From: Entomomonas sp964395065
GTDB taxonomy: Bacteria > Pseudomonadota > Gammaproteobacteria > Pseudomonadales > Pseudomonadaceae
Length of the DNA stretch: 7,041 nucleotides
Direction: 5' to 3'
Assembly (NCBI GenBank): GCA_964395065.1
Contig: CAYNAM010000124.1
Span: 1 to 7,041, forward strand
Under the pieces are notes generated by a model, which made no database searches, had not been told where the DNA came from, and saw only the letters and a program-made list of their open reading frames with translations. The position numbers and the translations under genes are program-made. Positions 1-5,126 of the stretch are shown one piece after another; the first letter of the stretch is position 1, and each line of letters begins with the position of its first letter.

Positions 1-1752
1 ATCAGGGTAACGGCGAATAGGCGACGTGAAATGTGTATAAGCCTCATAATTAAGCCCAAAATGACCTTCATTATCTGGTGTATAGTGTGCTTGTCCCATC
101 GAACGTAGCATAACTGTTTGTATTAAACTAAAGTCAGGCCGATCTTTAATTTTTTCTAATAAATTTGCATAGTCCTCTGGTGTTGCTTCATCAATACCTT
201 TATGAAGCTGTAAGCCTAAGCTATTTAAGAAAGCCTGTAACTTTTGTTGTTTTTCATCTGATGGGCCATCGTGTACACGAAATAGTCCTTCAATATGATT
301 ATCTTTTAAAAAAGAAGCCGCTGCAACATTAGCACACAGCATACACTCTTCAATCAGCCGATGAGCCTCATTTCGAACAGTAGGGACAATTTCCTTAATT
401 TTGCGATCTGAACCAAATACAATTCGTGTTTCTTGCGTTTCAAACTCAATAGCATGTCGCTTAAAACGTGCTGCTAGAAGTGCTTTGTATAAGGCATACA
501 GTTGTTTTAGAGGAGATGTAATATGTGGCATCTCTTTTCTCATCTGTCTAGCTTCTGTACTATTGGGGCTTTCTAAAAGTTTACTTACTTTGTTATAAGT
601 TAGACGTGCATGAGAGTTTATAACAGCCTCATAAAAAGTATAATCGAGCATTTCTCCTTGTTTATTAACCTCTATTTCACAGACCATAGCAAGTCTGTCC
701 ACTAAAGGGTTAAGGGAGCATAAGCCATTCGATAAGATCTCAGGTAACATCGGGATCACTTGATCAGGGAAATAAACTGACGTTCCTCTTTTTTCGGCCT
801 CATTATCAAGGGCCGAACCCAACTGTACATAATGAGACACATCAGCAATAGCCACATAAAGCTTCCAACCTGATTTAGTTATTTCAGCATATACAGCATC
901 ATCAAAGTCACGAGCATCCTCACCATCAATAGTAACGAATGGGAGTGCCCTTAGATCGACACGCTTTCTTTTATCTTTTTCAGAAACATCTGGTTTGATT
1001 TTAACAGTTTCTTTTTCTATTGCTTTAGGCCATTCATGAGGAATTTCATAACTACGTAATGCAATTTGAATTTCCATACCAGGCGCCATATAATTACCAA
1101 TAATGTCAGTGATAACTCCTTGTGCCTGACGAAATATGGTAGGCCATTGCTCAATAGTAACTTCAACAAATTGACCATGCTTAGCCTTTCCTTGCTTTGA
1201 AGGTGGAACTAATATTTCTTGTGGAATTTTAGGATTGTCTGCAATAACATGACCAAGTCCCGCTTCATTATAATAACGTCCAACAAGTGTAGTATGGACG
1301 CGATCTGTCACTTCAACAATCGCCCCTTCTCTTCTACCTTTACGATCATACCCCGTAACGCGTGCCAAAGCTCTATCCCCATCAAAAACCAAGCGCATTT
1401 GAGCAGGGCTTAAGAAGAGATCATCACCACCATCATCAGGAGCTAAAAAACCAAAACCATCACGGTGTCCAATAACTTTTCCACCAATTAAATCCAGCTT
1501 ATTTACAGGTGCATAAGCCCCTCGCCGAGTATAGATAACTTGCCCATCGCGCTCCATCGCTCTTAAACGTCTCTTAATGGCTTCTTGTTGTTCGTCTTCA
1601 TGAATTTCAAATTCTGCCATTAATTGTTCTTTCGTTGCAGGCGCACCACGTTCTTCAAGGTGTTTTAAAATCAAAACACGACTAGGAACAGGTTTTTCGT
1701 ATTTAGAGGCTTCTAATTTTGCCTCTGGATCAATATCATGCCAATTGGCCAT
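1..1752 (-). CDS. rnr: Ribonuclease R (RNase R), 3' end cut by window edge
   Basis: This is a processive 3'-to-5' hydrolytic exoribonuclease that degrades structured RNA (mRNA decay, rRNA and tmRNA quality control) in the cytoplasm. The 584 visible codons form an open frame with no stop, so the C-terminus is outside the window; E. coli RNase R has 813 residues. In order I see an N-terminal helix-turn-helix region (about residues 20-80, with RRLRAMERDGQ), cold-shock/OB domains (from about 86, GHRDGFGFL), and the RNB catalytic domain (from about 262). The RNB domain carries TIDGEDARDFDDA, whose Asp276, Asp282, Asp284 and Asp285 match E. coli Asp272, 278, 280 and 281. Later motifs are VIPMLPE..SNGLCSLNP, LIEECML and FTSPIRRYPD at residues 575-584. 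The missing part should hold the S1 domain and basic tail. The ATG at 1752 is the only reasonable start: an in-frame TAA lies two codons upstream, and a GAGGA ribosome site (1766-1770) lies 13 bases away, a rather long spacing. Downstream rlmB, common in relatives, cannot be seen. Confidence 0.97.
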   Translation of the reverse strand, partial: MANWHDIDPEAKLEASKYEKPVPSRVLILKHLEERGAPATKEQLMAEFEIHEDEQQEAIKRRLRAMERDGQVIYTRRGAYAPVNKLDLIGGKVIGHRDGFGFLAPDDGGDDLFLSPAQMRLVFDGDRALARVTGYDRKGRREGAIVEVTDRVHTTLVGRYYNEAGLGHVIADNPKIPQEILVPPSKQGKAKHGQFVEVTIEQWPTIFRQAQGVITDIIGNYMAPGMEIQIALRSYEIPHEWPKAIEKETVKIKPDVSEKDKRKRVDLRALPFVTIDGEDARDFDDAVYAEITKSGWKLYVAIADVSHYVQLGSALDNEAEKRGTSVYFPDQVIPMLPEILSNGLCSLNPLVDRLAMVCEIEVNKQGEMLDYTFYEAVINSHARLTYNKVSKLLESPNSTEARQMRKEMPHITSPLKQLYALYKALLAARFKRHAIEFETQETRIVFGSDRKIKEIVPTVRNEAHRLIEECMLCANVAAASFLKDNHIEGLFRVHDGPSDEKQQKLQAFLNSLGLQLHKGIDEATPEDYANLLEKIKDRPDFSLIQTVMLRSMGQAHYTPDNEGHFGLNYEAYTHFTSPIRRYPD

Positions 1753-1794
1753 GTGTTTTTAATTATCCTCAATTATTCAAACTTTTAAGTCTTA

Positions 1795-1832
1795 TTACAG
1801 AGTGTTTAAATTTACAGTGTACTATTGTACAG
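1795..1832. repeat. Three spaced (T/G)TACAG hexamers
   Basis: TTACAG occurs at 1795-1800 and again at 1812-1817, and GTACAG occurs at 1827-1832, so the copies start 17 and 15 bases apart. The last two overlap or flank the palindrome at 1818-1831. They could be half-sites for a regulator of rnr or simply chance in AT-rich intergenic DNA. The role is unknown. Confidence 0.3.
1817..1832. promoter_or_regulatory. Small palindrome, possible operator
   Basis: TGTAC-TATT-GTACA (1818-1831) is a perfect 5-bp inverted repeat with a 4-base centre. The 16-bp span GTGT-N8-ACAG differs at one base from the enterobacterial LexA-box frame CTGT-N8-ACAG. It would lie within the rnr leader, between the candidate promoter and the ribosome site. 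A binding protein cannot be identified from sequence alone, and such a short palindrome can arise by chance in AT-rich DNA. Confidence 0.25.
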
Positions 1833-1880
1833 TTATTTTAATTTTTTAGTCTCTATAATAATTGTTATGTATCAGTTAGT

Positions 1881-1909
1881 ATTAAAAATATAATTTTACA
1901 AACTGTTAA
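1881..1909 (-). promoter_or_regulatory. Candidate sigma70 promoter for rnr
   Basis: On the minus strand, TTAACA (1904-1909) serves as a -35 box and TTTAAT (1881-1886) as a -10 box, separated by exactly 17 bases. Each matches the consensus at five of six positions. Transcription would begin near 1874 and give a leader of roughly 120 bases before the rnr ATG. The region is very AT-rich, so chance matches are common. This is the best-spaced minus-strand candidate I found in the intergenic region. Confidence 0.42.
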
Positions 1910-1923
1910 TATTCATTGTTGTA

Positions 1924-1952
1924 TTGATACAAAATCATTTGTTTAATACATA
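1924..1952 (+). promoter_or_regulatory. Candidate promoter for the ydbH-ynbE-ydbL operon
   Basis: TTGATA (1924-1929) is a good -35 box, followed after 17 bases by TACATA (1947-1952), a poor -10 box. A closer -10 match, TATAAC at 1951-1956, has no well-spaced -35. Either would start transcription about 15-20 bases upstream of the ydbH ATG at 1979, leaving a short leader. An AGGTAAG ribosome-site candidate lies at 1965-1971. Only the position supports the choice, so confidence is low. Confidence 0.3.
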
Positions 1953-1978
1953 TAACGCACCATTAGGTAAGTATTAAG

Positions 1979-4501
1979 ATGAAATCATTCACCAAGTTAC
2001 TTAGAATACTATTAATAGTTTTTCTACTATTAATACTACTTGTTGTTTATGGTTTGGTTAAAATACAAGAAGCAAAGCATGATTTAGGTTTAACAATTGA
2101 TTGGCAGAACTTACAGATAGGTATTAAAGGAATAACATTTGAGAAGTTAACAATTGATCAACAGCTTAGATACGGCACATTTACAACGGCTACGGGCCAA
2201 AGCGTGATGCTTTCTTTTTCTACATTAACAATAAAACACTTAGATGTAAAAATACAACGTAGCGATTATATTACAAAAGAAGAAGAAAAAGCTAGCCAAA
2301 TTAACTTAAAAAGCCTTTTAGATAACTTAAGCTGGGCACCTCATCGTATTAAAATTGAGAGCTTTAACTTGTCAACCCCCTGCTCCTCAGGGAATTGTAA
2401 TATTTCAGGTGGCATAGAACTATTACAAACATCTCAGACAGATAAACCGATCACCCTACTTGCAACGGTAAGTGAAAATTTACAAGTATTAGATATCAAT
2501 GCAACACTTTATCAAAAACCAAAACAGTTTGCGTTAATATTAGAGGCTAATTTTAATAAAGAGCCTTTGCTTTCATTAAACACACAACTTGATGAGGCTC
2601 AAAAATACTGGGAGGGAGACTTTAATCTTTACAAGATTCAAAACACATCACAACTATTTTCTTTCATGCAGTATTTTCTTCCTACGCAAGAGGTTTTTAC
2701 TAACATTCCTTACGATGCCAAAATTGATGCAAATTGGCAGCTTTACTTTCCAGATGGAGTAACAGCATTCAAACCTGAAAAAGGAGAAATAACCATTGAT
2801 GCATCATTACCAAATCGATGGCCAATTATTGGTTTAGGTTATGTTCAAGGGCTATTGCAAACAAAAGTACTAATCAATAACTATCTACCACAAGTAGAAA
2901 CACTCAACGTTGATCTAACTCTAACAGAGTTATCTCCTAAACTATTGGCCAATATCCCCAAAGATTTGCAACCAGATGTTGTGAATATAATACTACAACC
3001 ATTAGATATGGTAGACGATGGACTTGTTGAGCTTAGCCTAACGACAGAAGGCAAATTAAATACTTCCCTCTACTCAAAAATACTTATTAATAGAAAAGAT
3101 AGAACCATAACATTATCAGAAGCTAACTTTCAGGCCAACGCTAATAGGCTATTTTGGTCTGATTATAGTATACAGAATGCCCAACTACTACTGCCATTCG
3201 AGGCAACCATCACACCTCAAAAAACAAACCTAACCTTCTCATCTAATACTAGTCTGAAAGTACAGCAACTAATAGTTAATAAAGATATTACTGTCAACAA
3301 TCTACAGCTTTTAACTAAAACACCTAAGGCTACTATAAACTATCAAGATAAAAATAATGTGCAATGGTCGTTAGGTATGCCTATTACTCTAACAACCAAA
3401 GCATTAACACAAGCCTTATTTAAAAAACAAAGTTGGAGTTTGATCGGACGATTAGATGCAAGCGCCAAGCAAACTGTTTTAGCTGCAAAGCTTTCTAATG
3501 CTGCTGATTTTTCAGTCAACCTTACTTTAATAACAGATTATAAAAAAAATTTGGTTATAAAAGGAAAAACCCCTGATTTATTTTTTAGAAATACCAATAT
3601 ATTTGCAAAAACATTAAAAGATTGGCCAGAGCTGTTAGATATAGGAACGGGTAAAGCCTCTATCAGCAATATGGTATTGACTGTTCCTTTTGATAATAAG
3701 CCGTTATCGCTAGAATCAAAAATTAATATGAACGGATTGTCTGGAATTTTTGATCGAATTGAGTTTAGAGATCTATCGGGTACAGCTTTAATCAATGTAA
3801 ATAACAACAGATTAAACGTAACATTACCCGATTTAGCCTTAACAGAAGCAAACCCAGGCTTTGATATGGGGCCCCTACAATTTAATGGTGAATATCAGGC
3901 ATCAATTAAAAGACCTTTAGAAGGCGTGTTAAATTGGAGCAAGGCAGAACTAACACTGTTTACAGGGGAGGTTTGGCTAAAACCAGGTACGCTAGATTTA
4001 GCTAAACTACCACAAGAGATCAATGTGCAAATTAAAAATATACAATTAAAAGATATTTTAAAGGCTTATCCCACTGAAGGATTAAATGGTGAAGGTGACA
4101 TTGATGGTTATCTTCCTATCACTATTACTAAAACAGGTATTGATATTAAAGAGGGAAAATTAGCTGCGCGTAAAGCAGGCTATATAAAATTTAACTCCCC
4201 CGCTATTAAAGCAGTTGGGGAGAATAACCCTAACATGAAACTTGTAACAGATGCTCTAGAAAACTTTCAGTATTCAGTTTTAAGCAGCCAAATCTCTTAT
4301 GATCAGGGAAATGCTATTTTAGGGTTACAAATAAGAGGTAAAAATCCTGACATAAAAGATGGACAGGCTGTTAACCTTAACATTAACCTACAAGAAAATA
4401 TCCCAGCATTAATAACAACATTACAGCTTACTGACCGCGTGAGTGAAGTTATCCAAAAACGAGTACAAAAACGTTTACAACAAGGGGCTAGCAAAAAATA
4501 G
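1979..4501 (+). CDS. ydbH: YdbH family AsmA-like intermembrane lipid-transport protein
   Basis: This 840-residue protein (E. coli YdbH has about 880) should be anchored in the inner membrane and span the periplasm as a beta-rich groove carrying phospholipid to the outer membrane. In E. coli it is partly redundant with TamB and YhdP. One membrane segment is obvious (about residues 7-27, LLRILLIVFLLLILLVVYGLV), preceded by Lys/Arg. The rest is polar with alternating beta-strand patterns and no further membrane span, as expected for this fold. The C-terminal part is the best conserved: LNGEGDIDGYLP (about 702-713), GKLAARKAGYIKF, NPNMKLV.DALENFQYSVLSSQ, and near the end LNINLQENIPALITTLQLTDRVSE with a basic tail. 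I recall the same block at the end of E. coli YdbH. A Cys pair, C135-SSGN-C140, could form a periplasmic disulfide. The ATG at 1979 puts the anchor at the N-terminus. It is the first gene of an operon with ynbE and ydbL, the same order as in E. coli. Confidence 0.93.
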   Translation: MKSFTKLLRILLIVFLLLILLVVYGLVKIQEAKHDLGLTIDWQNLQIGIKGITFEKLTIDQQLRYGTFTTATGQSVMLSFSTLTIKHLDVKIQRSDYITKEEEKASQINLKSLLDNLSWAPHRIKIESFNLSTPCSSGNCNISGGIELLQTSQTDKPITLLATVSENLQVLDINATLYQKPKQFALILEANFNKEPLLSLNTQLDEAQKYWEGDFNLYKIQNTSQLFSFMQYFLPTQEVFTNIPYDAKIDANWQLYFPDGVTAFKPEKGEITIDASLPNRWPIIGLGYVQGLLQTKVLINNYLPQVETLNVDLTLTELSPKLLANIPKDLQPDVVNIILQPLDMVDDGLVELSLTTEGKLNTSLYSKILINRKDRTITLSEANFQANANRLFWSDYSIQNAQLLLPFEATITPQKTNLTFSSNTSLKVQQLIVNKDITVNNLQLLTKTPKATINYQDKNNVQWSLGMPITLTTKALTQALFKKQSWSLIGRLDASAKQTVLAAKLSNAADFSVNLTLITDYKKNLVIKGKTPDLFFRNTNIFAKTLKDWPELLDIGTGKASISNMVLTVPFDNKPLSLESKINMNGLSGIFDRIEFRDLSGTALINVNNNRLNVTLPDLALTEANPGFDMGPLQFNGEYQASIKRPLEGVLNWSKAELTLFTGEVWLKPGTLDLAKLPQEINVQIKNIQLKDILKAYPTEGLNGEGDIDGYLPITITKTGIDIKEGKLAARKAGYIKFNSPAIKAVGENNPNMKLVTDALENFQYSVLSSQISYDQGNAILGLQIRGKNPDIKDGQAVNLNINLQENIPALITTLQLTDRVSEVIQKRVQKRLQQGASKK

Positions 4502-4542
4502 ACAACCATATTATGATGAAAGAAGTGTTTTTAAATGATGAT

Positions 4543-4549
4543 GAAGGGG
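4543..4549 (+). promoter_or_regulatory. Ribosome binding site fixing the ynbE start
   Basis: GAAGGGG lies five bases before the ATG at 4555. It favours this start over the in-frame ATGs at 4513 and 4516, which would add an acidic stretch (NDDEGA) in front of the lipoprotein signal peptide and spoil it. Confidence 0.7.
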
Positions 4550-4554
4550 CTTGT

Positions 4555-4743
4555 ATGAGAGTAGGACTGTTTACTTTTTTATTAACAGCTGGTTTATTAA
4601 GTGGATGTACGCCTACTGTAAAAGTTCAACCCTCAGACAAACCAATTGACATAAACTTAAATGTCAAAATTCAGCATGACATTTATATTAAAGTTGATAA
4701 AGAATTAGATGGTATTTTCAATAGCTCAAGTGGTTTGTTCTAA
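4555..4743 (+). CDS. ynbE: YnbE family outer-membrane lipoprotein, partner of YdbH
   Basis: This is a 62-residue lipoprotein, close to the roughly 61 residues of E. coli YnbE. The signal peptide MRVGLFTFLLTAGLLSGC ends in a lipobox (LSGC) with Cys18 as the lipidated residue. Thr follows at +2, with no Asp retention signal, so outer-membrane sorting is expected. The mature part has the family signature TP.VKVQPSDKPIDINLNVKIQHDIYIKVDKELD and ends SSSGLF; I recall E. coli YnbE as TPRIEV..PKEPITINMNVKIEHEIIIKADKD with a terminal SDLF. In E. coli YnbE pairs with the C-terminus of YdbH by beta-strand augmentation, giving a continuous inner-to-outer membrane bridge. The start at 4555 is set by the adjacent ribosome site and by the need for a normal signal peptide. 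It lies 53 bases after ydbH and 11 bases before ydbL, so co-transcription is likely. Confidence 0.93.
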   Translation: MRVGLFTFLLTAGLLSGCTPTVKVQPSDKPIDINLNVKIQHDIYIKVDKELDGIFNSSSGLF

Positions 4744-4748
4744 GGAGA
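4742..4748 (+). promoter_or_regulatory. Ribosome binding site of ydbL overlapping the ynbE stop
   Basis: AAGGAGA is a near-perfect Shine-Dalgarno sequence that begins inside the ynbE TAA stop. It sits six bases before the ATG at 4755, supporting that start over an in-frame TTG at 4749. The overlap suggests translational linkage of ynbE and ydbL. Confidence 0.8.
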
Positions 4749-4754
4749 TTGATA

Positions 4755-5099
4755 ATGAGTTTACGCAAAATATTAACAACCGCATTATTAGCGACGACCC
4801 TCTCACTACCTGTAGTTGCAATGAGTTTGAATGAAGCGATGAGCTCATTAAGCCAAGCTAAAACAGCCGGTTTAGTAGGAGAAATGAGCAACGGCTACCT
4901 TGGTGTTGTAAAAAACGAAGGCAATGCCAGTGAAATTGCTCAACTAATTAATGAAGCTAGAAAAAAAGAATACCAAGCACTAGCTAAAAAGAATGGTATT
5001 ACGCTTAATGATGTAGAGAAAATGGCTGGACAAAAAGCACAAGAAAAGACGCCAACAGGTCAATACATCAATATCAATAATACATGGAAGAAAAAATAA
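4755..5099 (+). CDS. ydbL: YdbL family periplasmic protein (DUF1318)
   Basis: This 114-residue protein begins with a classical signal peptide: Arg4-Lys5, a hydrophobic core, and a likely cut after LPVVA (Ala22). The mature domain of about 92 residues carries the family marks: GLVGEMSNGYLGVV (about 39-52), AQLINEARKKEYQALAKKNGITLNDVEKMAGQKA, and a C-terminal TPTGQYININNTWKKK. I recall the same pattern in E. coli YdbL, with GE..SGYI, INAERAK.YQ.LA..N and VAKMAGEK. In E. coli, YdbL acts with YdbH and YnbE and is thought to control YnbE assembly, probably as a chaperone-like partner. It is the last gene of the operon and is followed within five bases by a terminator hairpin. The ATG at 4755 is chosen for its ribosome site spacing. 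Confidence 0.92.
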   Translation: MSLRKILTTALLATTLSLPVVAMSLNEAMSSLSQAKTAGLVGEMSNGYLGVVKNEGNASEIAQLINEARKKEYQALAKKNGITLNDVEKMAGQKAQEKTPTGQYININNTWKKK

Positions 5100-5126
5100 A
5101 TAAGCGGCCTTTAAGGTCGCTTTTTA
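5098..5126. terminator. Shared bidirectional Rho-independent terminator
   Basis: GCGGCC (5104-5109), a five-base loop TTTAA and GGTCGC (5115-5120) form a six-pair stem with one G-T wobble. On the plus strand it is followed by TTTTTATT, suiting termination of ydbH-ynbE-ydbL. On the minus strand it is followed by TTATTTATTTTTT (from 5103 downward), suiting btuB. The btuB TAA (5111-5113) lies within the hairpin, and the last btuB codons form one arm. Confidence 0.85.

Noticed and set aside
401..598. Plus-strand open frame of 65 codons
   Set aside because: It lies wholly antisense within rnr, whose catalytic-domain sequence is clear, and its product has no recognisable features.
1219..1413. Plus-strand open frame of 64 codons
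   Set aside because: It is antisense to the OB-domain region of rnr and shows no ribosome site or family resemblance.
1817..1832. Confident LexA/SOS box
   Set aside because: It has one mismatch in the CTGT-N8-ACAG frame, lacks the alternating AT core, and rnr is not a known SOS gene, so it is kept only as a possible operator.
3538..3807. Minus-strand open frame of 89 codons
   Set aside because: It is a shadow inside ydbH with no recognisable product.
4303..4509. Minus-strand open frame of 68 codons
   Set aside because: It is antisense to the most conserved part of ydbH, which explains the coding signal better.
4513..4554. Longer ynbE reading from the ATG at 4513
   Set aside because: It would put an acidic 14-residue stretch ahead of the lipoprotein signal peptide; the ATG at 4555 has a well-spaced ribosome site and gives the family length.
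4749..4754. TTG start for ydbL
   Set aside because: The ATG at 4755 is six bases from a strong Shine-Dalgarno sequence; the TTG would directly abut it.
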